Both the position numbers and the translations under genes were made by a program. Positions 43,979 to 56,588 of a stretch of 64,000 nucleotides of DNA are shown here, piece after piece. The stretch is taken from assembly GCA_963791615.1 (NCBI GenBank), contig CAWBTE010000009.1:1-64000 (forward strand), in the 5' to 3' direction. The notes under the pieces are model-generated. The model was not told the DNA's origin. It ran no database searches and was given only the letters and a program-made list of their open reading frames with translations. Within the stretch, counting starts at the first letter, position 1; every line of letters begins with the position of its first letter. Source of the stretch: CAILZL01 sp963791615. Lineage in GTDB: Bacteria > Pseudomonadota > Gammaproteobacteria > Steroidobacterales > Steroidobacteraceae.

Positions 43979-46495
43979 GTGGCTCAAAGCGCCGTGGATT
44001 CATCAGTACTGACTCAGCAGTGGCAGGTTCACAAGTTCGGTGGCTCCAGCGTGGCCGACGCGCAATGCATGGAACGCGTGGCTCATATTCTAGAGCAGGA
44101 TCCCCACCAGCGCATGGCAGCGGTGTTATCTGCCTGTCGCGGCGTCACCGACGCCATGCTCAATCTGGTGATCTCGGCAGAGCGTCAGGAATCGACCGTT
44201 GCCGATCAGCTGGAAGCGGTGCGGCAGCGGCATATCCGCATTGCCGAGACTCTGCTCAATGAGGCGGACCGCAAGGAATACATAGCGCTGCTGGATCACG
44301 ACTGTCAGGACATCACCAGCATTCTGCACACCGTTGCCCTGATCCGTGCTGCCTCGCAAATGGTGCGGGATCTGGTGGCCGGCTTCGGCGAAATCTGGTC
44401 GACGCGGCTGTTCATGCGCTATCTGCGTAGCCGCGGCAAACGTCCCGGTATGGTGGAGTGGATCGATGCACGCGATATCGTCAGTGTCGACTGGAATCCA
44501 TTGGGGCCTGCGGTGCGCTGGGAAGATTCGCGCGCCAATACCGCGCGGGTCATTCAGCACAAGGGACCGACGACACTGATCGTCACCGGGTTCATCGCCC
44601 GCGATGCCAAAGGCTTGCAGACCACGCTGGGACGCAACGGCAGTGACTTCTCCGGTTCGATCTTTGGCGCATTGCTGAATGCGTCCGAGATCATCATCTG
44701 GACCGATGTGGATGGGGTGCTCAGCGCCGATCCACGTCTGGTGCCCGATGCACAGGTCATCGACTCGTTGTCGTACAACGAAGCCATGGAGCTGGCGTAC
44801 TTCGGCGCCAAGGTCATTCATCCGCAGACCATGGCGCCCGCCGTGGCGCAGAACATTCCCATCTGGATTCGCAATACTTTCGCGCCGCAAAAAGCCGGCA
44901 CGCTGATTTGCGCCAAACCGGAGTCCGAATTGCTGGTCAAGGGCATTACCAGCTTCGACAAGATCGCACTGGTGAATCTGGAAGGTGCGGGCATGATTGG
45001 CGTGCCCGGTACGGCGCATCGCCTGTTCGGTGCACTGCGTGAGCATGGCATTTCGGTGATCCTGATTTCACAGGGCAGCTCCGAGCATTCCATCTGTTTT
45101 GCGATACCCGAAGCCGAAGCCAGCAAGGCCGAACATGTGGTGCGCGACGCCTTCCACAGCGAACTGCGTCAGGGCCAGATTCAACGCGTCGAAGTAGCCC
45201 ACGATTGCAGCATTCTGGCGGTGGTGGGCGATGGCATGGCCGGTGCGCATGGCGTGGCTGCCAAGGTGTTCAATGCGCTGGGCGCTGCGGGTGTCAGCGT
45301 CAAAGCCATTGCGCAGGGCGCTTCGGAACGCAATATTTCCGTGGTGATTGATGGCAAGCATTCGGCGCGTGCGCTGCGTTCGGTGCATTCCAGCTTCTAT
45401 CTGTCACCGAATACCGTATCCATTGGCGTGATCGGGCCGGGCGTGGTGGGTGGCGCTTTCATTGATCAACTGGCCTCACAGGTCAAACGCCTGGCGCGTG
45501 ATTTTCATGTGGATTTGCGCGTGCGCGGCGTGATGCAGTCAAAACGCATGCAGCTGGTGAACGGTGAGCTGCCGCTGGAAAACTGGCGTGACCAGTTGAG
45601 CAAACTGGGTGAAGGTGAGGCCGCTGACCTGCAACGATTTGCTGCGCACATCCACGCCAGTCACCTGCCGCACGCCATCATCGTCGATTGCTCCGCCAGT
45701 GCTGACATAGCCAGCCATTATGCCGAGTGGCTGGCGGCGGGCATTCATGTGGTCACGCCTAACAAGAAGGCCAACAGCGGTGACTATCAGTATTACCAGA
45801 GTCTGCACGCGGCGCGCCGCGCCGGTGGTTCGCACTATCTCTATGAAGCTACCGTGGGTGCTGGTTTGCCGGTCATCCAGACTCTGCATGATCTGCGTGA
45901 GACCGGTGATGAGATTCAGCGTATTGAAGGCATTCTCTCTGGCACGCTGGCGTATCTGTTCAATGTTTACGATGGCACTCGACCCTTCTCCGCAGTAGTG
46001 CTGGAAGCCAAAGCCAAGGGTTACACTGAACCGGATCCCCGTGATGATCTATCCGGCCTCGATTTCGCACGCAAGGTTGTCATCCTCGGTCGCGAGATGG
46101 GTCTGAATCTGGAGCTGAAAGATGTGGCGCTGGAATCACTGGTGCCGGACGCGCTCAAGGCTTGCAGTGTTGAGGAATATCTCAAGCGCCTGCCCGAGTT
46201 TGATGCGCAAATGCAGCAACGTCTGGAAGCAGCGCGCAGCCGTAATCATGTGTTGCGTTACATCGGTTCACTCGATGCCGCATCACGCCAGGCAACCGTG
46301 GGGCTGGTAGAGCTGCCGCGCAGCCATACTTTTGCGAATATCAATCTCACCGACAACGTCGTGCGTTTCAGCACCAGTCGCTACAACCAGAATCCACTGG
46401 TAGTGCAGGGGCCCGGCGCCGGTCCTGAGGTCACAGCGGGAGGTGTGTTTGCCGATCTGTTGCGTGTCTGTGCTTATCTGGGTGCCAAGCTGTAA
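43979..46495 (+). CDS. thrA: bifunctional aspartokinase / homoserine dehydrogenase
   Basis: Catalyses the first and third steps of the threonine and methionine pathway. The kinase domain starts VHKFGGSSVADAQCMERV and includes GRNGSDFSGSIFGALL and TDVDGVLSADPR. Two ACT regions follow (ISVILISQGSSEHSICF and VSVKAIAQGASERNISVV). The dehydrogenase half has IGVIGPGVVGGAF, NKKANSGDYQYYQSL and GYTEPDPRDDLSGLDFARK. The fusion order matches Escherichia coli ThrA. The GTG at 43979 is used; an in-frame GTG at 43943 would add 12 residues, and neither has a strong ribosome site. Its stop overlaps the thrB start. Confidence 0.96.
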   Translation: MAQSAVDSSVLTQQWQVHKFGGSSVADAQCMERVAHILEQDPHQRMAAVLSACRGVTDAMLNLVISAERQESTVADQLEAVRQRHIRIAETLLNEADRKEYIALLDHDCQDITSILHTVALIRAASQMVRDLVAGFGEIWSTRLFMRYLRSRGKRPGMVEWIDARDIVSVDWNPLGPAVRWEDSRANTARVIQHKGPTTLIVTGFIARDAKGLQTTLGRNGSDFSGSIFGALLNASEIIIWTDVDGVLSADPRLVPDAQVIDSLSYNEAMELAYFGAKVIHPQTMAPAVAQNIPIWIRNTFAPQKAGTLICAKPESELLVKGITSFDKIALVNLEGAGMIGVPGTAHRLFGALREHGISVILISQGSSEHSICFAIPEAEASKAEHVVRDAFHSELRQGQIQRVEVAHDCSILAVVGDGMAGAHGVAAKVFNALGAAGVSVKAIAQGASERNISVVIDGKHSARALRSVHSSFYLSPNTVSIGVIGPGVVGGAFIDQLASQVKRLARDFHVDLRVRGVMQSKRMQLVNGELPLENWRDQLSKLGEGEAADLQRFAAHIHASHLPHAIIVDCSASADIASHYAEWLAAGIHVVTPNKKANSGDYQYYQSLHAARRAGGSHYLYEATVGAGLPVIQTLHDLRETGDEIQRIEGILSGTLAYLFNVYDGTRPFSAVVLEAKAKGYTEPDPRDDLSGLDFARKVVILGREMGLNLELKDVALESLVPDALKACSVEEYLKRLPEFDAQMQQRLEAARSRNHVLRYIGSLDAASRQATVGLVELPRSHTFANINLTDNVVRFSTSRYNQNPLVVQGPGAGPEVTAGGVFADLLRVCAYLGAKL

Positions 46496-47445
46496 TGAAT
46501 CATTCAAGTAATTCAGGTCGCCAGTCGGCCACCGCTTTTGCACCCGCCAGCGTCGGCAATGTCGCCGTTGGTTTCGATGTGCTGGGCCTGAGCGTGCAAG
46601 CCATCGGTGATCAGGTGACCGCACGGCGTACGGTTGAGTCAGGCGTGCGCATTGCCGCCATCAATGGCGTAGTGCGCGATCTGCCACTGGATGCGGCGCG
46701 CAATACGGCGGGCCGCGCCGTGATGAGCATTGTGGAAGAACTGAAGCTTGCTTATGGCATAGAACTGACCATTGAAAAGGGTATTCCACTGGGCTCGGGG
46801 CTGGGTGGTTCGGCCGCTTCAGCCGTGGCCGCCGTAGTGGCGGTCAATGCCCTGCTGTCCACGCCGCTCAGCAAGCTGGAGCTGCTCAAGCACGCCATGC
46901 GTGGTGAAGAAGTGGCCAGCGGTTCGGTGCACGTCGATAACATCGCGCCATCGCTGTATGGTGGTCTGGTGCTGACTGTCGGTGTCGATAATCCGAACGT
47001 GAAACAGATTCCCATGCCCGAGGGAATTCGCTGCGTGCTGGTGCATCCGCACATGGTGCTGGCCACCAAGGATGCGCGCAAGATTCTCAAGCCGGATGTC
47101 AGTCTGTCCGATGTGATCTGGCAAACCGCCAATCTCGCCGGCTTTCTTGCCGGCTGCTATACCAATGATCTGCGCCTGATTGGTGAGTCGCTGAATGACG
47201 TGATCATCGAGCCACAGCGCCGTGTATTGATTCCCGGCTTCGATGCGGTCAAACAGGCTGCCATGAATGCTGGCGCGCTAGGTTGTTCCATTTCCGGCGC
47301 GGGGCCCACCGTATTCGCCTGGTTACCCGCCGACAAGGCTGAAGCAGCGCGTGATGGCATGGTCGCCGCATTTGCTGCGGCCGGGCTGGGCAGTGATGCA
47401 TGGATCTCGACGCTGGAAGCGCATGGCGCCCGAGTAATTGATTAG
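46495..47445 (+). CDS. thrB: homoserine kinase
   Basis: GHMP-family kinase that phosphorylates homoserine. It is 316 residues. Motifs are AFAPASVGNVAVGFDVLG near residue 15, the ATP loop GIPLGSGLGGSAASAVAAV and GCSISGAGPTVFAW near the C-terminus. Its ATG overlaps the thrA stop (TAATG), so translation is coupled. Confidence 0.97.
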   Translation: MNHSSNSGRQSATAFAPASVGNVAVGFDVLGLSVQAIGDQVTARRTVESGVRIAAINGVVRDLPLDAARNTAGRAVMSIVEELKLAYGIELTIEKGIPLGSGLGGSAASAVAAVVAVNALLSTPLSKLELLKHAMRGEEVASGSVHVDNIAPSLYGGLVLTVGVDNPNVKQIPMPEGIRCVLVHPHMVLATKDARKILKPDVSLSDVIWQTANLAGFLAGCYTNDLRLIGESLNDVIIEPQRRVLIPGFDAVKQAAMNAGALGCSISGAGPTVFAWLPADKAEAARDGMVAAFAAAGLGSDAWISTLEAHGARVID

Positions 47446-47502
47446 GTAGTTACTAATTAGATAGTGAATTGCACCGATCTGATTCTTCACTGGTTTTATT
47501 GA

Positions 47503-48810
47503 ATGTTGTTTCATAGCACCCGCAATCCCGAACATCGTGTAACGTTGAGCGCAGCCATTGCGCAGGGACTTGCGCCCGATGGCGGGCTGTACGTTCCGGA
47601 TTCGCTGCCGAAATTTACTGCGAAGGATTTTGATGGCCTGAGTGAAATGTCGGACATCGCCACCCGGTTGATTGCGCCGTTTGCAGAAGGCGATGCATTG
47701 GCGCCAGTATTGGCAGACGTTTGTCGTGATGCCTTCAACTTTCCGGCGCCGCTGGTGGCATTGCAAGGTACACCCGGTCCCGCTTCCGTACTGGAACTGT
47801 TTCATGGCCCCACTTCTGCGTTCAAGGATTTCGGCGCGCGTTTCCTCGCGGCCAGTCTGGAGCGTATCCGTGCTGGCAAGTCGCGCCGCTTGAGTATTCT
47901 GGTCGCGACTTCCGGCGATACCGGTGGCGCAGTGGCCGCTGCATTTCACCGTCGTCCCTGGGTCGAAGTAGGCGTGCTGTATCCCAAAGGATTGGTGTCG
48001 CAGCGCCAGGCCGCGCAGCTGGCTTGCTGGGGCGACAATGTGCGTACCTTCAGTGTGAACGGCACCTTCGATGAATGTCAGCGCATGGTGAAGGAAGCCT
48101 TCGCCGATGCTTCACTGGCGCAGACGCATGAATTGTCTTCAGCCAACAGCATCAACATCGGTCGCCTGTTGCCACAAATGGTGTACTACGTGCGTAGCGC
48201 GCTGGAAATCTGGCGTCGCACCGGCAAGCCTGCCAACTTCATCATTCCCAGTGGCAATCTCGGCAACTCGATGGCCTGCATCTGGGCGCGCGCCACGGGC
48301 CTGCCCATCGGCAAGGTGATTCTGGCCACTAATGCCAATCGCACGATTACCGACTTTCTGGAATCCGGTGAATGGCAGCCACGCCAGAGCGTAGCCACAC
48401 TGGCTTCCGCCATGGATGTGGGCAACCCCAGCAACATGGAACGGCTGCGTGCCCTGTACAAGTTAGACGAGATTCGTCAGCAGATCACCGCCGTCAGCGT
48501 CAGTGATGCGCAGATTCGTGCGCGCATCAAACAGGATGCGCAGGTATTGCAGCAAGTGTGGTGTCCGCATACCGCCACGGCGGCCGAGGTTTACTGGCAT
48601 CTGCCCAGTGCGCAGCAGGGCGAACACTGGGTGCTGGTGTCCACCGCGCATCCGGCCAAGTTCAATGACATCGTTGAGCCCCTGATTGGCCGCGAAGTGC
48701 CAGTGCCGGCCGCGCTGGCGCAACTGCTGGCCTTGCCGGGTCAGGAAACAGAAATCGAACCAAAGTTGGCTGCGTTGCGTGAGCAATTGCAGGGAGCAAA
48801 AACCTCGTGA
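47503..48810 (+). CDS. thrC: threonine synthase
   Basis: PLP enzyme converting phosphohomoserine to threonine. It is 435 residues. The Schiff-base lysine is in HGPTSAFKDFGARFLA, and the phosphate-binding region is LVATSGDTGGAVAAAF; SANSINIGRLLPQMVYYV and SGNLGNSMACIWARATGLPI complete the family pattern. It follows thrB after 57 bases and overlaps the next gene by 4 bases. Confidence 0.97.
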   Translation: MLFHSTRNPEHRVTLSAAIAQGLAPDGGLYVPDSLPKFTAKDFDGLSEMSDIATRLIAPFAEGDALAPVLADVCRDAFNFPAPLVALQGTPGPASVLELFHGPTSAFKDFGARFLAASLERIRAGKSRRLSILVATSGDTGGAVAAAFHRRPWVEVGVLYPKGLVSQRQAAQLACWGDNVRTFSVNGTFDECQRMVKEAFADASLAQTHELSSANSINIGRLLPQMVYYVRSALEIWRRTGKPANFIIPSGNLGNSMACIWARATGLPIGKVILATNANRTITDFLESGEWQPRQSVATLASAMDVGNPSNMERLRALYKLDEIRQQITAVSVSDAQIRARIKQDAQVLQQVWCPHTATAAEVYWHLPSAQQGEHWVLVSTAHPAKFNDIVEPLIGREVPVPAALAQLLALPGQETEIEPKLAALREQLQGAKTS

Positions 48811-49382
48811 CTGAAGTAGTTCCTTTCTGGGTCTATCCCGTCGCCGGCGCAGCAGTGCTTACCGCAGCACTGGTAGCAGGGATTCGCGCTTACCTCGTGC
48901 ATCGGAGCCTGCGGCTCAATGAGGAGCGCATCGACTCCATCGCTTATGAAGTACTGCGCAATGTGCTGATCCCGAACGGCAATGGGGGTCAGCTGCATCT
49001 GAACTATCTGTTGCTCACCGAACGCGGCCTGCTGGTGCTGGATCTGTTCGATGTGCCGGGCGCCGTATTTGGCGGCGATCAGATGTTTCAGTGGACGGCC
49101 ATCGGTCGCAAGCTGCGTTTCACCTTCGCCAATCCGCAGCCCATCATGTATGACCGCATGGCCGCAGTGAAACTGCTGGCCGGTCCGGTGCCTGTAGAGG
49201 GGCGTCTGGTGTTTACCCAGCGCGGTGATTTCCCCAAAGGCAAGCCCAAGTACGTGGTGCGCATTGATCACCTTACCGCAGACTTTCCGGTAGTGGATCG
49301 ATCACGCGGTAATGTGGCGGCTGCATTTGGTGATGTCTGGCAGAACATCAAGCAGCAGACACAGCCGAATCTGCACGGCTGA
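48807..49382 (+). CDS. NERD-like domain protein
   Basis: A 191-residue protein starting at a GTG that overlaps the thrC stop. One N-terminal membrane segment (FWVYPVAGAAVLTAALVAGI) is followed by a cytosolic region with LHLNYLLLTERGLLVLDLFD and GGDQMFQWTAIGRKLRFTF, matching the NERD (nuclease-related) fold. The acidic residue of the core strand is present, but the classical K of the E-x-K motif is not clear, so nuclease activity is doubtful. Translational coupling to thrC means it is made together with threonine enzymes; the reason is unknown. Confidence 0.7.
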   Translation: MTEVVPFWVYPVAGAAVLTAALVAGIRAYLVHRSLRLNEERIDSIAYEVLRNVLIPNGNGGQLHLNYLLLTERGLLVLDLFDVPGAVFGGDQMFQWTAIGRKLRFTFANPQPIMYDRMAAVKLLAGPVPVEGRLVFTQRGDFPKGKPKYVVRIDHLTADFPVVDRSRGNVAAAFGDVWQNIKQQTQPNLHG

Positions 49383-49411
49383 GAGCTTGGTCAAAGTGCA
49401 TGCGGTGCTGG

Positions 49412-50198
49412 TCAGTCGTTCCAGCGAAACAGCTTCAAGGCATTGGCCGTCGTCGCTGCGCGTAACAGCTCCACGGATTCATCGCGACAGGCTGCCAGTG
49501 TTGCCAGTACTGCAGGCAGGTACATGGGTTCGTTGCGATGTGATTTCGGTTTGGGCGTCAGTGTGCGCGGAATCAGGTAGGGCGCATCGGTTTCCACCAG
49601 CAGTCGTTCCAGCGGAATGACCTTCACGGCGTCACGCAGCGACTGGCCGCGCCGCTCATCGCAGATCCAGCCGGTAACGCCCACATACAGGCCCATTTCC
49701 ACGTAGCGTGTTGCCTGCTCGACGGTGCCGGTAAAGCAGTGCGCAACACCGCCTGTCAGCGCCGGCAGATATTCACTGAGGATGCCTGCAAAACTCTCGT
49801 GGGCATCACGTTCGTGCAGGAACACGGGTTTGCCGACTTCTGCCGCCAGTTGTAACTGCCAGCGAAAAACCTGCTCCTGTTGTTCATGCGTGGAGAAATT
49901 GCGGAAGTAATCGAGCCCGCATTCGCCCACCGCCAGCACCAGCGGATCGGATAGTAATTCACGCAGTGCCGGCAATTGCGATTCGTCCATGTCCCGGGCG
50001 TGATGCGGATGCACGCCCGCTGTGGCGCGCAGCTGCTGGCTGTGGCTACGCGCCAGCTCGATGGCGGCGCGGCTGTGGGGCAGATCGCTACCGGTGAGCA
50101 GCATGCGGGTCACGCCCACGGAGGTGGCGCGTGCCAGCACGGCTGGCACGATCATGGTCAAAGCTGTCGTGGCTGAGGTTGAGGCCAATGTCGATCAA
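49412..50198 (-). CDS. tatD: TatD-family metal-dependent hydrolase (single-base frameshift)
   Basis: TIM-barrel metal-dependent DNase. The body reads clearly: TAGVHPHHARDM, AVGECGLDYFRNFSTHEQQ, KPVFLHERDAHESF, GGVAHCFTGT and LLVETDAPYLIPRTL. The N-terminus (LIDIGLNLSHDSFDHDRA) is in another frame. Removing one base of the pair at 50146-50147 joins it to AVLARATSVGV. The start is then a TTG at 50198, giving 261 residues. The DNase is implicated in DNA repair and 3' processing. The frameshift is probably a sequence error. Confidence 0.9.
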
Positions 50199-50252
50199 GC
50201 AGCGCGTTCCCGGAGTGAATTGTGGGCTTAAAAGTTCAGACCCAAGATTGTA

Positions 50253-51044
50253 ATGCCAAAGTCAATGCGCAATGATCAGGAAATGGATGTCCTGATCGCT
50301 CACTGCAGAAGCCGGTTGATCAAGCTGACTACGAGCTTGCTGTGTGCCGTGTTGCTCTGTGCTTCGGCCAGTGCACAGACCGAACAGCTGCGTGATCTGG
50401 CCGGGCGGCTGGAGTATGGGTTTTACGCTGCCGATACACGGGCGTTGCAACAGGACTTGCAGACACTGATGACACTGGAGACAGAGGCGAGCGATGCACG
50501 CCTGCGTGACCAGCATCTGGGCTATGCACGCTGGAAGCTGTCCGAACTGCTGATGCGCAGTGATCCGGTACGCGCCGCTGAGCTGGCAGAGGTTTGTGCC
50601 AATGTCAGGCCAGACCTTGCTGATGTGCAGGTTGCTCTTCAGCATGCGGTGCGGGCAGCCTGTGCGGCGATGCTGGAGAAACTGCGTCCGGTGCGGGGCG
50701 TGTTGTACCGGCGTGAACGTGAAGCGGCGCTGTTGCAGGCGCGCAAACTGGGCAGCAAGCTGCCACAGGTTCAACTGGTCGAGAGCTGGGTAAAGGTAAC
50801 GAATGGTGAAGCAGTGAGTGCGGTCACGCTGCGAAGCTTGGTGGCAGCTTATGACGCCGCCAGCATCAGCGAGCTGGCCACTGCCACCTTGTGGGGACAT
50901 GCGGAAGCCTGTTATCTGCTGGGCCAGGCAGAAATGCAGCGTGAGGACTTGCTGGCAGCACGTAATGCCCTGGAACGTGCGGTACTGCTGGCGCCCGACT
51001 ACCAGGCTGCGCAGTTGCTGCTGCGTAACCTCAGCGTGAAGTAG
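50253..51044 (+). CDS. exported helical (TPR-like) protein of unknown function
   Basis: A 263-residue protein with a signal peptide (LIKLTTSLLCAVLLCASASA, then Q) about 20 residues from the start. The rest is helical, alanine- and leucine-rich, with TPR-like segments such as AEACYLLGQAEMQREDLLAA and ARNALERAVLLAPDYQAAQL. I do not recognise the family. The ATG at 50253 is used; one at 50283 gives a shorter pre-sequence. It is divergent from tatD and 4 bases upstream of a metallopeptidase gene, so the two may be co-transcribed. Confidence 0.75.
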   Translation: MPKSMRNDQEMDVLIAHCRSRLIKLTTSLLCAVLLCASASAQTEQLRDLAGRLEYGFYAADTRALQQDLQTLMTLETEASDARLRDQHLGYARWKLSELLMRSDPVRAAELAEVCANVRPDLADVQVALQHAVRAACAAMLEKLRPVRGVLYRREREAALLQARKLGSKLPQVQLVESWVKVTNGEAVSAVTLRSLVAAYDAASISELATATLWGHAEACYLLGQAEMQREDLLAARNALERAVLLAPDYQAAQLLLRNLSVK

Positions 51045-51048
51045 TGAT

Positions 51049-51816
51049 ATGGTCGGAATTGAATTGAGGCATCTGACGCCATCCCAACATACACATCAGC
51101 AGCTACCACTGCTGGTTGAACAGACCGAGCCCCGCTGGCAGGTGCGAGTCAGCCCGCGTGCGCGTCGACTGTCAATTCGCGTCTATCCGGCGGGCAGGGT
51201 GGAAGTCGTGGCGCCACCGCGCGCTTCCGCCGGCATGGTGCAACAGTTCGTCAGCAAGCATCGTGACTGGATTGAGGCGCGTGTCAGTGAATGCGCGGCG
51301 CAGCAGCGACTCATGACACCACCTTCTGAAGTTCCGCTGCTGGCTATCGGGCAAATGGTACAGGTGACCTATCGTCATGAAGCAGGCCAGCCGCGGCTGC
51401 GTCATCCGGCTCCACAGCAAGTGCTGCTGCGCGGTACAGTCGCAGAAACCAGAAACTGGTCGCGACTGCTGACGGCCTGGCTGGTCGAGCTTGCGAATCA
51501 TGAATTCGAGTCACGCCTGCGACAGCTGGCAACGGCGCATGGCTTTGAGTTTGATCGTTTGCAGATCCGGCGCCAGCGAACCCGTTGGGGCAGTTGTTCT
51601 TCTTCGGGCACCATCAGTCTCAATATGTGCGCCTTGTTCCTGCGGCCAGCAGTGCTGCGCTACCTGATGATTCACGAGCTGTGTCATACGCGACACATGA
51701 ATCATTCGGCACGATTCTGGAATCTGGTGCAGGCTATCGAACCGGATTACCGTGCGCTGGACAAGGAATTGACGCAGGCCTGGCGACAGGTGCCCGCCTG
51801 GATATTTGTCCGCTAA
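51049..51816 (+). CDS. YgjP-like metallopeptidase (DUF45)
   Basis: A 255-residue protein. The zinc-protease motif is H209-E-x-x-H213 in YLMIHELCHTRHMNHSARFW, preceded by the family block RTRWGSCSSSGTISLNMCAL. Members of this family resemble the WLM/SprT proteases and are predicted intracellular peptidases; the substrate is unknown. The ATG at 51049 is 4 bases after the exported-protein gene. Confidence 0.9.
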   Translation: MVGIELRHLTPSQHTHQQLPLLVEQTEPRWQVRVSPRARRLSIRVYPAGRVEVVAPPRASAGMVQQFVSKHRDWIEARVSECAAQQRLMTPPSEVPLLAIGQMVQVTYRHEAGQPRLRHPAPQQVLLRGTVAETRNWSRLLTAWLVELANHEFESRLRQLATAHGFEFDRLQIRRQRTRWGSCSSSGTISLNMCALFLRPAVLRYLMIHELCHTRHMNHSARFWNLVQAIEPDYRALDKELTQAWRQVPAWIFVR

Positions 51817-51849
51817 TACTTTCAATCCGTTTTCATTGGCAGTGACACT

Positions 51850-52710
51850 ATGTCAGATACTGAAAAATCACTTACTCACGCTTCACTGGATCTCAGCAAT
51901 GAGCTCATCCACTGGGATCTGGGTACGTCGAAAAGTTATGGCGAGTATCTGAATCTGGACAAGATTCTCAGTGCCCAGCAGACCAACACCTTTGAGCATG
52001 ATGAGATGCTGTTCATCATCATTCACCAGGCCAGCGAGCTGTGGATGAAGTTGTGCATTCATGAACTCACCGCGGCGCTCAAGCACATTCAGCGTGACGA
52101 TCTCGGCCCGGTGGACAAGAGTCTGACGCGCGTCTCGCGCATTCAGGCGCAGCTGACGCAGTCGTGGGACGTGTTATCAACCATGACGCCCATGGACTAT
52201 TCGGCATTCCGCAATTCACTGGGCAAGGCGTCCGGGTTCCAGTCATACCAGTACCGCATGCTGGAATTCCTGATCGGCAACAAGAACGCCAGCATGATCG
52301 AAGTGCATCGGCGCGATGTCGATATTTACGCCATGCTGGAACGAACACTGAACAGTCCGGGGTTGTACGATGAAACCCTGCGTCTGCTCAGTCGGCGTGG
52401 CTTCGGTGTTCCGGTGGAGTATCTGGATCGCGACTGGTCATTGCCTTATCAGGCCAGCAAACAGGTGGCGGCTGCCTGGCTGGCCGTGTATCACAATCGC
52501 GAAGAGCACTGGGATTTGTACGAGCTGGCGGAAAAGCTGGTCGATCTGGATCACAAGTTCCAGTTATGGCGTTTCAGCCACATGAAAACAGTGGAGCGCA
52601 TCATTGGTTACAAGCGTGGCACGGGCGGCAGCAGTGGCGTGAATTACCTGAACAAGGCTCTGGAGCTGCGCTTTTTTCCGGAGCTATGGTCGGTCAGGAC
52701 TTCGATGTAG
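51850..52710 (+). CDS. kynA: tryptophan 2,3-dioxygenase
   Basis: Haem enzyme opening the indole ring of tryptophan to N-formylkynurenine. It is 286 residues. Motifs are YGEYLNLDKILSAQ, DEMLFIIIHQASELWMKLCI with the haem-pocket residues, SGFQSYQYRMLEFLIGNK, and FSHMKTVERIIGYKRGTGG containing the proximal histidine region. No other kynurenine-pathway gene is in the window. It is convergent with msrP. Confidence 0.96.
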   Translation: MSDTEKSLTHASLDLSNELIHWDLGTSKSYGEYLNLDKILSAQQTNTFEHDEMLFIIIHQASELWMKLCIHELTAALKHIQRDDLGPVDKSLTRVSRIQAQLTQSWDVLSTMTPMDYSAFRNSLGKASGFQSYQYRMLEFLIGNKNASMIEVHRRDVDIYAMLERTLNSPGLYDETLRLLSRRGFGVPVEYLDRDWSLPYQASKQVAAAWLAVYHNREEHWDLYELAEKLVDLDHKFQLWRFSHMKTVERIIGYKRGTGGSSGVNYLNKALELRFFPELWSVRTSM

Positions 52711-52766
52711 AACTGGTTGCGTCATGTGCAACCAGTACCTGCATCGACCAGTACGAGGTGATGTGC

Positions 52767-53748
52767 CTAGAAGTACTTCTTCAAATCCATGCCTTTGTAC
52801 AGGCCGGCGACTTGCTCTTCGTAGCCGTTGAACATCAAGGTGGGTTGACGTGAATTGAACAGGCTGCCGCCCGAACCGATGCGGCGTTCGCGGGCCTGAC
52901 TCCAGCGTGGATGATCGACCTGCGGATTCACGTTGGAATAAAAACCATATTCACCGGGTGCAGAAATATTCCACGAGGTCGGTGGCTGCTTCTCGGTGAA
53001 GCGGATTTCCACAATCGACTTGATACTTTTGAAGCCGTACTTCCAGGGCGTGACCAGCCGTATCGGCGCACCGTTCTGATTGGGCAGAGTCTGGCCGTAC
53101 AGACCCACGGCCATGAAGGCCAGCGGATTCATGGCTTCGTCGATGCGCAGGCCTTCTACATAGGGCCAGTCCAGAACCTCGTAGCGTTGTCCAGGCATTT
53201 CACTGGGACGCATCACGGTTTTGAACGCCACGTACTTGGCTTTGGCAGTCGGTTTGAAGCGCGCCAGCAAATCCTTCAGGGGAAAGCCCACCCAGGGAAT
53301 GACCATCGACCACGCTTCCACACAGCGGAAGCGATAGATGCGTTCTTCCGAGTGCATGCGGTTTGAGAATGTCTTCCAGGGTGAAGTTGCCTTTCACTTC
53401 GCATTCGCCATCGATCTTCACGCTCCACGGCGTGGGTTTGAAGTTACCGGCGTTCTGCGCCGGGTCTTCCTTGTCGGTGCCGAATTCGTAGAAATTGTTG
53501 TAGGTGGTGATGTCCTGGTAACTATTGGGCGCTTCCTTGACGCTGAACTGGGCGCTCTTGGCATAGTTAAGTTTCTGCACTGCGGCCTGCGCGCTGTCTG
53601 GCCATGCCAGATGGGCCACATTGGTAATAAGACCAGCAGCCACGGCCGCTTTGAGCAGGTCGCGGCGGTTGAGATACGCCGATTCCGGCGTGATCTCCGA
53701 GGGCAGGATCTTCGCGCAGTCTTCAGGTCTGGAGCGACGAATCAACAT
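52767..53748 (-). CDS. msrP: periplasmic methionine sulfoxide reductase, molybdopterin subunit (single-base frameshift)
   Basis: Molybdenum enzyme that repairs oxidised methionine in periplasmic proteins. A twin-arginine signal is present (NRRDLLKAAVAAGL). The N-terminal part includes ITTYNNFYEFGTDKEDP, and the C-terminal part EERIYRFRCVEAWSMVIPWV contains the molybdenum-ligating cysteine. The two parts are in different frames. Removing one base of the pair at 53348-53349 gives GNFTLEDILKPHALEERIYR and a normal protein of about 326 residues. The haem partner MsrQ is not adjacent. The frameshift is probably a sequence error. Confidence 0.92.
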
Positions 53749-53823
53749 GGCGGTACCTTGAATTGATGCTGGGCTGTGTCTGAATATACGTCTGGCTGTA
53801 GCGTTGGGTTACAGTCGATGCGG

Positions 53824-56506
<2,683 letters not shown>

Positions 56507-56588
56507 GTTCCACCTCGAGGCTGACGGTTGGGTGAGCTGGTCAGGCTTGGTTGTTAGGCATAGTTTGGCACTGATTGGGGGAGGGAGT

